Shown: piece by piece, positions 27,267 to 35,895 of the stretch
Numbering within the stretch: the first letter of the stretch is position 1
Layout: every line of letters starts with the position of its first letter
NCBI RefSeq assembly: GCF_000756305.1
Contig: NZ_JRFE01000015.1
Location: 155,751-219,750, forward strand
Source: Myxosarcina sp. GI1
GTDB lineage: Bacteria; Cyanobacteriota; Cyanobacteriia; Cyanobacteriales; Xenococcaceae
Length of the DNA: 64,000 nt
Reading direction: 5' to 3'
Position numbers and translations under genes: made by a program
The notes under the pieces: generated by a model
Seen by the model: the letters and a program-made list of their open reading frames with translations, nothing else
Told to the model about the DNA's origin: nothing
The model's database searches: none

Positions 27267-28790
27267 CTAATTATTGGCTGCCGATAGAGCAGCTTCGCGT
27301 TCCTCTACTGTTTGGTGTTGGAGATTTTTAAATTTATCTAGTAACCGATCTGCCCAATACTTAACGTCGTAAGTAGTTACAGTTTCATACATTTTTGCCA
27401 TCCGCTCTTTTTGTTCCGATTCTGGCATTTCCAAAGCGCGATCGATCGCTCGATCCATACCGTCAATAGAATAGGGATTAGTTAAAATTGCCTCTGGTAG
27501 CTCTACTGCCGCACCGACAAACTCGGACAACACTAAAACTCCTTTATCTTCTTTGTGAGCGACGACATATTCTTTGGCAACCAAATTCAACCCATCACGC
27601 AAAGGAGCCGTCCAGCAAATATCTGCTGCTTTGTAGTAAGCTATAAGCTGCGAAAACTCTAGAGGTTGAGTAAACAGTCTAATTGGCATCCAGTCTAATT
27701 TGCCATAACGACCGTTAATTCTACCCGCCAGTTGTTCGATTGTCTCTTGAGCGTCTTGATAAACTCGCATTCCAGCAGCAGCTTCCACGCAAGTCATCAC
27801 AAAACTAATTTTACCGTGTAGCTCTGGGCGGCGTTCTAGCAAACGCCAGTATGCTTCTAATTTTTCTTGATTGCCCTTGACATAATCTACTCTGCCTGCG
27901 GCAATAATTAATTTACGTCCGTTTAGTTCGGCTTTGATATCAGCCAGATGCTTTTCGGTTTCTGGCTTTTCTAAAGTATTGAGGATATGTTGGGGATTAG
28001 TACCTACAGGAAAAGCATCGATATTAACTACCTGTTCTTTATAACTCAGTTGGGTCGTAACTTCTGGCTCTGCTAGAGCAAGACCTACAGGAGTCATGTG
28101 TCCTTGGGAAACTGCTTCTTGCTTTAAAATTTTGACTGGTTTGAGGCTGCGAGCTACGCGCACAAAATTTTCCGAATAGCGGGGAACGTGAAAACCAACA
28201 ATGTCGCAACACAGCAAGCTTTCAGCGATCGCATCTCGCCAGGGCAAAATATTAAATATGTCTACCGAAGGGAACGGAGTATGGTGGAAAAAGGCGATTC
28301 TGGCATCGGGTTTTTGCTGGCGAATATACATAGGCGCGAGCCAGAGATTATAGTCGTGAACCCAAATCAAAGCATCTTCTGCCGCTTCTTTACAGGCAGC
28401 ATCGGCAAACAGGCGATTAATCTCCTGAAAATTTTCCCAGTCGGCAGTTTCTGACGTAAAGTGATAGGGAAAAGAATGCAGGATCGGCCAAAAAGCTTCT
28501 TTAGAAGTAATGTGATAGAAGTGTTTTACTTGATCGGCGTTTAAGGGAATGCGTCGTACGTTATAGTTACCTTCTCCTTCAATTTCAACTCGCTCTTGAA
28601 AATTGGCTTTTTGTTCGGCAGTTACCTGTTTCCAAGCAATCCAAGTTCCCTGATTGACATCTGCAAAAAAGCTTTTTAAAGTAGGTACAATTCCATTGGG
28701 ACTTTTCTTTGGTAAATATAAGGTTTTGCCATCTTTGACTACTTCGTCGTAAGGTTCTCGGTGGTAGAGGATTACTAAAGAAGATTTCAT
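27267..28790 (-). CDS. ggpS: Glucosylglycerol-phosphate synthase
   Basis: GgpS joins ADP-glucose and glycerol-3-phosphate to make glucosylglycerol phosphate, the key step for the salt-protective solute glucosylglycerol. It is a GT20 enzyme related to trehalose-phosphate synthase: WVHDYNLWLAPMYIRQ, ARIAFFHHTPFPS, PVGTNPQHIL, AGRVDYVKGNQEKLEAYW and PLRDGLNLVAKEYV. The opening SSLVILYHREPYDEV and SPNGIVPTLKSFF are specific to GgpS rather than OtsA. At 507 residues it is full length. It is divergent from the glucosylglycerol hydrolase gene, a layout that pairs synthesis and breakdown. No strong ribosome-binding site was seen. Confidence 0.92.
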   Translation of the reverse strand: MKSSLVILYHREPYDEVVKDGKTLYLPKKSPNGIVPTLKSFFADVNQGTWIAWKQVTAEQKANFQERVEIEGEGNYNVRRIPLNADQVKHFYHITSKEAFWPILHSFPYHFTSETADWENFQEINRLFADAACKEAAEDALIWVHDYNLWLAPMYIRQQKPDARIAFFHHTPFPSVDIFNILPWRDAIAESLLCCDIVGFHVPRYSENFVRVARSLKPVKILKQEAVSQGHMTPVGLALAEPEVTTQLSYKEQVVNIDAFPVGTNPQHILNTLEKPETEKHLADIKAELNGRKLIIAAGRVDYVKGNQEKLEAYWRLLERRPELHGKISFVMTCVEAAAGMRVYQDAQETIEQLAGRINGRYGKLDWMPIRLFTQPLEFSQLIAYYKAADICWTAPLRDGLNLVAKEYVVAHKEDKGVLVLSEFVGAAVELPEAILTNPYSIDGMDRAIDRALEMPESEQKERMAKMYETVTTYDVKYWADRLLDKFKNLQHQTVEEREAALSAANN

Positions 28791-29418
28791 AGTTATTTGG
28801 AGGGTGTTGTTTATTTTCGGTCTTAGCGAGAGTTGAATTGGGACTCATCGATCGCGATAATCACTAAATTTTAACTGGCTATAATGAATTTACTCGAAAA
28901 ACATTATGCAGTTAAAGATTGCCGCGCCGTAAGAAGGCAGAGCAGTAACTGTCGGTCGAGTAAAAAATGCTTGTTTCATTTAATTGATTTAAACCAGCAG
29001 TTTGATGACACGATCTAGATCTATATTAAAACCCAATCTCAATTTTCAATCTTTTTAATTACTTTCGTTATAGTAACTAGAGTATTTGCTGCCAAACAAG
29101 CAAAGCTCGGGCGTGAGGATCGCTCGTGTATTATTTTACGATGACCGAAAATATGAATATAGTAGAATCCTACACTATTGATGAATGTAACCCAAATTAG
29201 AGTTTTCTTATTGAGGAAGCAGCTAAATTGGTTATTAACGAGCGATTCAGTTTATAGTGGAGTCTTTGACTGAATTTGCAGTCAATTAATTAAAAAAGTA
29301 TATGCCGTCTACCCCATACTCACTATTGTTGTATTCTGGCAATGTTACATAACAAAAATATAAATTTATTAGTATTTTGATAATAACGGTGCGGTAATGC
29401 CTGGCTGTATATCAAAAT
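28791..29418. promoter_or_regulatory. 628-bp divergent gap between ggpS and gghA
   Basis: The gap holds both promoters. In Synechocystis PCC 6803 a small gene, ggpR, overlaps the ggpS promoter and represses it. Here I found only a 44-codon frame at 28884-29018 with no recognised similarity, so a GgpR equivalent is not demonstrated. HIP1-like GCGAT sites occur near 28850. Confidence 0.45.
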
Positions 29419-31911
29419 ATGTCCAAGAAAAAGCAAATTAGTTTAATAACCAGAGATAATGGCGTGAAAGTTGAAGCAATAAATAAATCGGTCGCATTAG
29501 TAGAAGAAGCAACAGGACAATTACTAGCTTGGGCGACAGGTCTAGAATCATCAACCAACAATTACTTAGAGCAAGTCAGAGCCCTGGCGACAAAACTAGG
29601 CGCGCACTATCGTGCTGACGGGCTGACAGAAATTGGTTTTTGGGTACCAGGATTGATGGGAGATGTTTTACACGAGCGAGAGATTTTTTTAGAAGTCTTT
29701 ACTCCCCTGGATGAGATTGACTGGCATAATAAAGAACAGAGAATTAGATTTAGACGCGATCGCCTCCAGTTAGAACAGCAAGGAGAATTTATCTGGGGTG
29801 TAGTGTCGGGAATGCAGGCTGGAACGCGCGATCGAACTGGTTCTTTTTACTGGTTGCGCTATGTAGATCGCGCTCAACAACTGCGGACTATTCGCGATTT
29901 GGTACCTTATTCTCTGCCCTATGGTATTTTTGCCCCTGCCGAACTCTACGACATAGATAGCTTACAGGCAAATAGAACCGATTTAGAATATTTTCGACGC
30001 ACTGCCGTACCTATTAAGAAAAATGTCATTCCCAGAGTTAGCGATCCGAAAAATATTTTACAGCTTCATGTCGGTACGGCTTCAGCTGAAGGAACTCTAT
30101 CGGGATTGACCCGTATTTATCAAAACATTGCCCAGAAGCTAGAAGCAAATACGCCACTAACATCAGCAGAACAAAACTATGTCGGCTACGATGCCATAGA
30201 ACTTCTACCTACCGAACCGACAATCGAATTTCGCGATGAGTATAGTCCTGAAAGTGAGTTTTTCTCTTTCATTTCTGAAGACGAAGATATTGTAGAAGTA
30301 GAATTAACCAAACCCAATACTCAAGACTGGGGCTATGACGTACCGATTTTAGGTTCTAGCACCACTAATCCTGCCTTGTTAGAAAGTTTGCGTCCAGACG
30401 AAGTAATTGAGTTTATCGCTACGTTGCACAATTTTCCTACTGGACCAATTCAACTTATTTACGATTTAGTATACGGACACGCTGATAACCAGAGTGAGTT
30501 GCTGATCTCTCGTATGTTTCTCAAAGGTCCTAATATGTACGGTCAGGATCTCAATCATCAATTACCGATGGTTAGAGCAATTTTATTGGAAATGCAGCGG
30601 CGTAAAATCAACAATGGTGTTGATGGGATTCGTATTGATGGCGGTCAGGATTTTCGCTTTTTTAATCCTCTTTCAGGCAGAGTCGAATATGACGATGCCT
30701 ACTTGCTAGCTATGAGCAATGTAGTGCAAGAAATTGGCGGCAATCAAAGACTCTTAGTCACTATTTATGAAGATGGTCGTCCCTGGCCCGAAGAAGGGTG
30801 GGAAGAAAAATCGCGCTACCGCGAACTAATCGAACTGCAACCAGAGTCCTATCAATGGGGACCTCTAATTTTCGCTCATAATACTCCTACTCTTAAAGGT
30901 TTTTGGGAGCGAAAATGGAGTCGCGTTAGAGAAGTAATGGAAATAGGCGATCGCTGGATTACAGGATGTGCCAATCACGATACCGTAAGACGCGGCAATC
31001 AAATCCCTCTCGATAAACCAATTAACTGGCATTTGGGAAAAATTCTCACTCACATACTACATCATGCCTACGACAATCCTGCCATTACCATGTGGGTCTA
31101 TGGTTTTAGCCCTGGGTTGCCTATGGACTTTATTAATGCGACCATGCGCGCTCCCTGGTTATTTTTCCGCAACACCGACGAACAATACGGAGTCAAAGTA
31201 GTTTCGGAAGAATTTGGCTTTTTAGACTGGCAAATTACTCCCCAACTATACAAGCAATCATATTGCTTTCCCCGTCTTAAATCTTTAGGCTTCAAACAAC
31301 TACCGCAGCTACAGGAGTTTGGTCGAGCTTTACAGGTAGCGATGATTAAACAAGATTACAATTTAGCAGAGGTAGTAGAGGTTTTGCGTTCCTGTACCGA
31401 CGGCAATTGTATTGATGAGACTTCGCCGTACAAAGAACTGAGGCGCGGTACGATGGTTCGCTTCCTCAAAAAGCTCGATGAAGACAGACTCAAGAGTTTT
31501 GCGTTGCTGTTTATGGAAGATTGCTATCAAATATGTAATGTCGCCCATTATCAATCTCAACTCAATGCGGCACATACTAAATTTAATCTTTCTCTAAGGC
31601 AGTTTCGTCACCAGCATCCTTGGCTACAAAAAAATATTTTGGCTACAGATACTTTTGATAAGCTTGAAGATCCAGAGAGAACGATAGTTTATGGAGTGCG
31701 TTACGCTCCCGACACTGACAAACCCACAGTTGCAATGGTAGGCAATTGGGAAGGAGAACCTATAACTCTCAATATCGAAGAGTTATTAAAAGTTAAGCGC
31801 GATCGCTTGCAGGTGGCGATCGCAACTCCTGGTTTAATAGTTGAAGATCTTAGTTCTGTAACTCTAGCTAATAGTCAAAGCTTGTTATTAACCGCTAATG
31901 AGACTGACTAA
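29419..31911 (+). CDS. gghA: Glucosylglycerol hydrolase (GH13-like)
   Basis: This 830-residue enzyme matches cyanobacterial GghA (Slr1670 type), which hydrolyses glucosylglycerol to glucose and glycerol when salt stress ends. The GH13-style catalytic blocks are GVDGIRIDGGQDFRF (nucleophile Asp), LLVTIYEDGRPWPEEGW (acid/base Glu) and ITGCANHDTVRRG (third acid). Other conserved pieces are IQLIYDLVYGHADNQ and FLKGPNMYGQDLNHQLP. It is divergent from ggpS. A hairpin follows the stop codon by six bases. Confidence is high for the family and good for the substrate, given the genetic context. Confidence 0.88.
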   Translation: MSKKKQISLITRDNGVKVEAINKSVALVEEATGQLLAWATGLESSTNNYLEQVRALATKLGAHYRADGLTEIGFWVPGLMGDVLHEREIFLEVFTPLDEIDWHNKEQRIRFRRDRLQLEQQGEFIWGVVSGMQAGTRDRTGSFYWLRYVDRAQQLRTIRDLVPYSLPYGIFAPAELYDIDSLQANRTDLEYFRRTAVPIKKNVIPRVSDPKNILQLHVGTASAEGTLSGLTRIYQNIAQKLEANTPLTSAEQNYVGYDAIELLPTEPTIEFRDEYSPESEFFSFISEDEDIVEVELTKPNTQDWGYDVPILGSSTTNPALLESLRPDEVIEFIATLHNFPTGPIQLIYDLVYGHADNQSELLISRMFLKGPNMYGQDLNHQLPMVRAILLEMQRRKINNGVDGIRIDGGQDFRFFNPLSGRVEYDDAYLLAMSNVVQEIGGNQRLLVTIYEDGRPWPEEGWEEKSRYRELIELQPESYQWGPLIFAHNTPTLKGFWERKWSRVREVMEIGDRWITGCANHDTVRRGNQIPLDKPINWHLGKILTHILHHAYDNPAITMWVYGFSPGLPMDFINATMRAPWLFFRNTDEQYGVKVVSEEFGFLDWQITPQLYKQSYCFPRLKSLGFKQLPQLQEFGRALQVAMIKQDYNLAEVVEVLRSCTDGNCIDETSPYKELRRGTMVRFLKKLDEDRLKSFALLFMEDCYQICNVAHYQSQLNAAHTKFNLSLRQFRHQHPWLQKNILATDTFDKLEDPERTIVYGVRYAPDTDKPTVAMVGNWEGEPITLNIEELLKVKRDRLQVAIATPGLIVEDLSSVTLANSQSLLLTANETD

Positions 31912-31917
31912 TATAGT

Positions 31918-31943
31918 TTGGGGACGCTTACAAACGTCCCCAA
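31918..31943. terminator. Hairpin after gghA (GGGACG family)
   Basis: TTGGGGACG (31918-31926) pairs perfectly with CGTCCCCAA (31935-31943) around CTTACAAA. It is six bases after the stop codon. The motif and following CCGTCAA resemble the hairpin after ylqD at 20234, so it belongs to a dispersed palindromic family that may end or protect transcripts. Confidence 0.6.
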
Positions 31944-31982
31944 CCGTCAAATATTTAAAAAATCAGCAGAAATTTTTATTAA

Positions 31983-32081
31983 ACTTCTTGCAAAAGTTGA
32001 TTAGGAATAAAAATTAATTTCTTTCCCCTTAATCTTTACCCTTTACCCTTTACCAAAGGAAAATTTATCGGGCTTGTGCAA
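31983..32081. repeat. Dispersed intergenic repeat, copy 3 with inverted ends
   Basis: CTTCTTGCAAAAGTTGATTA at the left end is an imperfect inverted version of the right-end TTGTGCAAGATG. Between them lies CTTTCCCCTTAATCTTTACCC, like the pyrimidine tract of the copies at 2805 and 6604. The inverted ends recall a miniature, transposase-less element. It sits directly before the stop of the next minus-strand gene. Confidence 0.4.
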
Positions 32082-32086
32082 GATGT

Positions 32087-32665
32087 CTATCCTTCAGTCA
32101 AACCACCGAACGTACCTTTGAGAGCGGCAATTGCGTCTTCTGCTGCCGACCAAATACTGTCTTCTGGTTCTTCTCCTACCAACTGACGAGTACCGTATAA
32201 ATAGATCGCGCTTTTTAATTGTTCTTGGTGAGCGCGGTTTTTAAAGTTAACTTTGTTAATAGGATCGACTAGCTTTTGTAAAATGCCGTCTGTAGCCTGG
32301 GCTGCCTTGTGAACTAACAAACCAGTCATCACTAACTGGTGTTTTAGCCCTTCATGCTGCATAATTTTTTCATATACATCGAGTTTGCTTCCCGACATAA
32401 GCTCTTCGATAGTTCCTACCATGCTTTCTACGGTGTTGCTAGGATCGGAAGTCATTTCCAAATCTGAGATCGCTTCATCGATCGCAGTCAAACTTTTGCG
32501 ATCGTCTTCTAACATATCATTGAGGTTTTCTGTAACTTTATTTTCGCCTTTACAAGCTTCAAGTAATTTTTCTTCGTTAGAAATCATTAGATTTTGCAGA
32601 GCTTTCATATCTGCTAGCTTGCGCGCGATCGCATTTTTTTTGGTTGTTTCTAATGTAGCTGCCAT
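32087..32665 (-). CDS. Conserved helical protein of unknown function
   Basis: The 192-residue protein is almost wholly alpha-helical and acidic, and resembles a protein type I associate with cyanobacteria. Segments such as KLADMKALQNLMISNEEKL, LEDDRKSLTAIDEAISDLE and IMQHEGLKHQLVMTGLLVHK suggest a four-helix bundle. Histidine and glutamate residues are spaced loosely like those of hemerythrin- or ferritin-like proteins, but no strict metal motif was found. It stands alone with its own AT-rich leader. A stress-related role is only a guess. Confidence 0.7.
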   Translation of the reverse strand: MAATLETTKKNAIARKLADMKALQNLMISNEEKLLEACKGENKVTENLNDMLEDDRKSLTAIDEAISDLEMTSDPSNTVESMVGTIEELMSGSKLDVYEKIMQHEGLKHQLVMTGLLVHKAAQATDGILQKLVDPINKVNFKNRAHQEQLKSAIYLYGTRQLVGEEPEDSIWSAAEDAIAALKGTFGGLTEG

Positions 32666-33004
32666 TTTTATTTAAAAATTCTACAAATCTGACTTAATAT
32701 TTTTAGTTTTACGCTAATAAAAATTAGAAACATCGTACTTACGAGTGATTAGAATACAGTTTTTTAAAATTATATTTAGGAAAATTCTATTTTAGAAATC
32801 GTAATAAAAATCAAATGACCTGCAAATAAAAAAATACTAGCTTACTAATTTACGTCTTTAGATAGATTCAATTTTAATTTATGTCATACGCAATTGATTT
32901 AATTTAAAATTAAATAGAGTATTTTTTATTTCTGTCTAGTTGCAGTTTACTTTTGTTTATATTTTTTAATTTTTAGTGATTACAAACTTTTGAATTTTAT
33001 AATA
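32666..33004. other. Very AT-rich divergent promoter region
   Basis: About 340 bases, AT-rich throughout, between the divergent helical-protein and DUF2993 genes. No gene, repeat or operator was recognised. Confidence 0.4.
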
Positions 33005-33838
33005 ATGAATGCTAGAGCGTCAAATAACTTTTGTATAACAAAAGCTGCATTAAATAAAGCCGCAGAATTATATTTATCCAGTCAGGTAAATAAATCTAAA
33101 AGTCTAGAAATAGATATAGATAGCGAAGCAAATAAGCTTATCAAAGGCGAAATAAACTCTATTAATTTTAACGGCAAAGAAATAGTTGTTTTTCAAGATA
33201 TTAGTATTAAGGAAATAAACCTTAAGTCAGACAGCATAAATTTAGATTTATTAGAAGCTATTTCTGGTACTATTAAATTAGAAAAGCCAAGCAATATTCA
33301 AGGACAAATAATTTTAAGTCAGGCAGACTGTAACCATTTAATAAATTCTAAATATTTAGCAACTCTTTTAGAACGGCTGCCAATAAAAATTGACGAGCGG
33401 TTATTTACATTTGATATACGACACGCTAAATGCGACTTAAAAGATAATAACAAACTAACTTTAAGTGCAGAATTAATTTTGTCTAATTGTTTTCAGTTCG
33501 CGTCCTTAGAGAGCCAAAAATGTACAAATTCAGGTATCGAAAAAATATCAAAATTTGAAATCGATCTATTGTTGGTTGAAGATGGACGAAAAATAATTTT
33601 TGAAGGGGGCAAATATCAAGAAAACCAAACTCTATCTTTAGAAGCTACAGTTGCAGTTCTTGGAAAAATTAGAGATTTGGTGTATTTTCGTCACTTTACC
33701 TCCCCTAGCTTAAATTTTCAAATAAAAACAATTGAGGTTAAAGCCGAACAAATAATTCTCGATCTCGATGCTACTGTAAACCAACTACCCGACTCTTTAG
33801 AAAGTTCGTTGATAACCGCAGCTTTAGAAATAAACTAA
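33005..33838 (+). CDS. DUF2993 (LmeA-like) domain protein
   Basis: From the ATG at 33005 the protein has 277 residues. An in-frame TTG five codons upstream is possible. Segments LEIDIDSEANKLIKGEINSI, NFNGKEIVVFQDISIKEINL, DLLEAISGTIKLEKPSNI and ILSQADCNHLINSKY match the DUF2993 pattern of a beta-rich lipid-binding-type domain found in cyanobacteria and actinobacteria (LmeA). No signal peptide is seen, so it is probably cytosolic or peripheral to membranes. Its composition is noticeably A/T-rich compared with neighbours. Confidence 0.75.
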   Translation: MNARASNNFCITKAALNKAAELYLSSQVNKSKSLEIDIDSEANKLIKGEINSINFNGKEIVVFQDISIKEINLKSDSINLDLLEAISGTIKLEKPSNIQGQIILSQADCNHLINSKYLATLLERLPIKIDERLFTFDIRHAKCDLKDNNKLTLSAELILSNCFQFASLESQKCTNSGIEKISKFEIDLLLVEDGRKIIFEGGKYQENQTLSLEATVAVLGKIRDLVYFRHFTSPSLNFQIKTIEVKAEQIILDLDATVNQLPDSLESSLITAALEIN

Positions 33839-33881
33839 TTTATCATTTATTTTAGCTAAAACTAAAATTTAACTAACTTTA

Positions 33882-34511
33882 TTATTGAGTAGAGTTAGTT
33901 TCTTCCGAGTCTGACATAGGCGACTGATTTACTGTTGGCTCCAAATTCTGCTTGATAATATTTAGAACAACTTGAGGATCGGTTGCTTGCTGCATGATTT
34001 GAGCTTCCCAATCATAGCGATTGCGCACGCTGGGCATATCGGTTCGTAACTCTTCAATAAGTTCGATTAGTTTGGCAATTTTTTGTTCTGTCAATAGTTC
34101 GATCTGTAAGATTAAATGCGATCGCTGTTCTGCTAATTTATCTTGACGTGCTTGCTGTACTAAAACTCCTGTAGCAATAAGTAGAGACGCTACGTCTATT
34201 CCCATTTCCTGTAAGTCAAATTTGGGTAAGTTCCAGGGTAGCGAACTCGGCGCAAAATGACTGCATAAACCCCAGCTAACAAACAAAATCAGCTGAAGAT
34301 ATAAAAATTCTGGCTTACCAAAAAAAGCAGCAACTCGAGTTAAGACACGCTCGTGAATTGGTATATCCTTAACCTGTTTTGCTTGAAAACCAATTACGGA
34401 TTCAATGTTTTTTAATACCTGTTCTGATAAAGGATATTTTTTGCCATTGATAAACACCGAGTCTGCTGAAGTAGTGATAACAGGAGAGGAATCTTGACAA
34501 TCGGCAACCAT
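33882..34511 (-). CDS. DUF1003 family membrane protein
   Basis: This 209-residue protein has two close hydrophobic helices (FLYLQLILFVSWGLCSHF and MGIDVASLLIATGVLVQQAR) followed by a Gln/Arg-rich helical tail. The sequence RVAAFFGKPEFLYLQLILF...QARQDKLAEQRSHLILQIELL is the DUF1003 pattern. The C-terminus is cytosolic and acidic. The function is unknown; some family members sit near transport or stress genes. Confidence 0.75.
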   Translation of the reverse strand: MVADCQDSSPVITTSADSVFINGKKYPLSEQVLKNIESVIGFQAKQVKDIPIHERVLTRVAAFFGKPEFLYLQLILFVSWGLCSHFAPSSLPWNLPKFDLQEMGIDVASLLIATGVLVQQARQDKLAEQRSHLILQIELLTEQKIAKLIELIEELRTDMPSVRNRYDWEAQIMQQATDPQVVLNIIKQNLEPTVNQSPMSDSEETNSTQ

Positions 34512-34706
34512 AGTATTGGTATTTTTTTACAGTTAATTTGGCAGGTAAACATTATTATGATTATGACAGTATAAAAAAAGAAATACACGATGCCAATGAT
34601 AGCGATCGCCTAATGACCAAGCGATCGATATTATATTTAGTATCTGCACGAGCATTAAATCTAATAAATTGTTTATTTTTAGTACGACCGAAGGAAGATA
34701 ACTAAA

Positions 34707-35210
34707 TTGACTGACAAACAAATTGGTAAGCCTCAGCTACCCAAACTACCTACTTCAGAAATCGAGCCCGACAAGGGTTTGCAGGCAAAAACCCAACGCT
34801 GGTTTGAATATCCTGTCAAAGCACAGCCACATCATACCGATTATGCTGGTATAGTTTGGCACGGAACTTATCTAACCTGGATGGAATCTGCCAGAGTCGA
34901 ATATTTGCGCTCTATTGGTATTGATTTTTCTAATTTGGTTGCTATGGGGTGCGATTTGCCTGTAGTCGAATTATCGCTACGCTATCATCGCCCAGTTCGG
35001 TTGGGTACATCGGCAGTAGTAAAAACTCGTTTGATTGAAACCGAAGGCGTACGCATTCATTGGGACTATCGCATTCTGTCATTGGATGGTGAAGAATTAT
35101 ACGTGACGGGGAGAGTAACTTTGGTAGGGATCGATCGCGAAAAAGGTAAAATTATGCGTCAATTACCAGCTAGCGTTCAAGATGCTTTGGTAAAAGTGAC
35201 TCAAACTTGA
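34707..35210 (+). CDS. Acyl-CoA thioesterase, YbgC/4HBT family
   Basis: This 167-residue hotdog-fold thioesterase has the 4HBT signature HHTDYAGIVWHGTYLTWMES followed by ARVEYLRS, with the catalytic Asp in TDYAG. It hydrolyses acyl-CoA or acyl-ACP thioesters; in cyanobacteria a relative completes vitamin K1 or fatty-acid pathways, and the exact substrate is unknown here. The start is TTG at 34707, chosen because GAAGGAAG lies about nine bases upstream and the next in-frame ATG would delete the active site. It converges with surE with one base between them. Confidence 0.86.
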   Translation: MTDKQIGKPQLPKLPTSEIEPDKGLQAKTQRWFEYPVKAQPHHTDYAGIVWHGTYLTWMESARVEYLRSIGIDFSNLVAMGCDLPVVELSLRYHRPVRLGTSAVVKTRLIETEGVRIHWDYRILSLDGEELYVTGRVTLVGIDREKGKIMRQLPASVQDALVKVTQT

Positions 35211-35211
35211 T

Positions 35212-35895
35212 TTACAGCTTAATTAGACTTACAGCAATATTACCAGAAAAACACACATCGACATCGGTTCCAGGAGAGCGATCGCGTTTGGCATATTCTC
35301 CCTGATAGTAATATAAATCTTCCTCAACTCGATAATCTACAGGCAGAGGGTCAATACTGAGATCGCAGAACACGATTTTTGGTTCTGGTGCATTTGGTTC
35401 TAAATGGGGCAAATTGACATTCCAAAAACTATAAGGTGGCAGCGAACGGTGGAATAAAGTTTCTAAAACTCTAGCCGTCCAGCGACTAGCTACTTGCCAG
35501 TCAACAATTAATGGTCTTTTAATCCAGTGAGAAATTGCTATACCGGGTATACCATGTATAGCTGCTTCTCTTACCGCCGCTACTGTCCCCGAAATGTAAA
35601 TATCCGTACCTAAATTTCCCCCAGCATTGATTCCTGAAAGCACCCAGGTAATTTTTTTATTTTTGGCAATTTGAGTTATTGCCATGCGGCTACAGTCAGC
35701 AGGAGTACCATCTACCGCATATTCTACAGGCGATCGCTTCTGAAGGTGAATTGGTTTACTAGTAGTTACGCGATGTCCGCAACCCGATAAAGGCGATTTC
35801 GGCGCGACAATAATATTTTTTTGGGTTACTGCGTGCTGCAAAGCTTGAATGCCTGGAGCATCAATACCATCATCATTAGTTAAAATTATGGTCAT
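35212..35895 (-). CDS. surE: 5'/3'-nucleotidase SurE
   Basis: SurE is a metal-dependent nucleotidase that dephosphorylates nucleoside monophosphates and survival-related phosphates. The N-terminal TNDDGIDAPGI holds the metal-binding Asp pair. VDGTPADCSRMAI, WVLSGINAGGNLGTDIYISGTVAAVREA and NVNLPHL are also family motifs. At 227 residues it is the short form. Its ATG overlaps the TGA of the old-yellow-enzyme gene (ATGA), so it is the last gene of the SDR-to-surE run. Confidence 0.95.
   Translation of the reverse strand: MTIILTNDDGIDAPGIQALQHAVTQKNIIVAPKSPLSGCGHRVTTSKPIHLQKRSPVEYAVDGTPADCSRMAITQIAKNKKITWVLSGINAGGNLGTDIYISGTVAAVREAAIHGIPGIAISHWIKRPLIVDWQVASRWTARVLETLFHRSLPPYSFWNVNLPHLEPNAPEPKIVFCDLSIDPLPVDYRVEEDLYYYQGEYAKRDRSPGTDVDVCFSGNIAVSLIKL

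Noticed and set aside
28884..29018. 44-codon frame in the ggpS/gghA gap, considered as a ggpR equivalent
   Set aside because: No similarity to a regulator seen, and it is on the opposite strand from ggpS; mentioned only as context.
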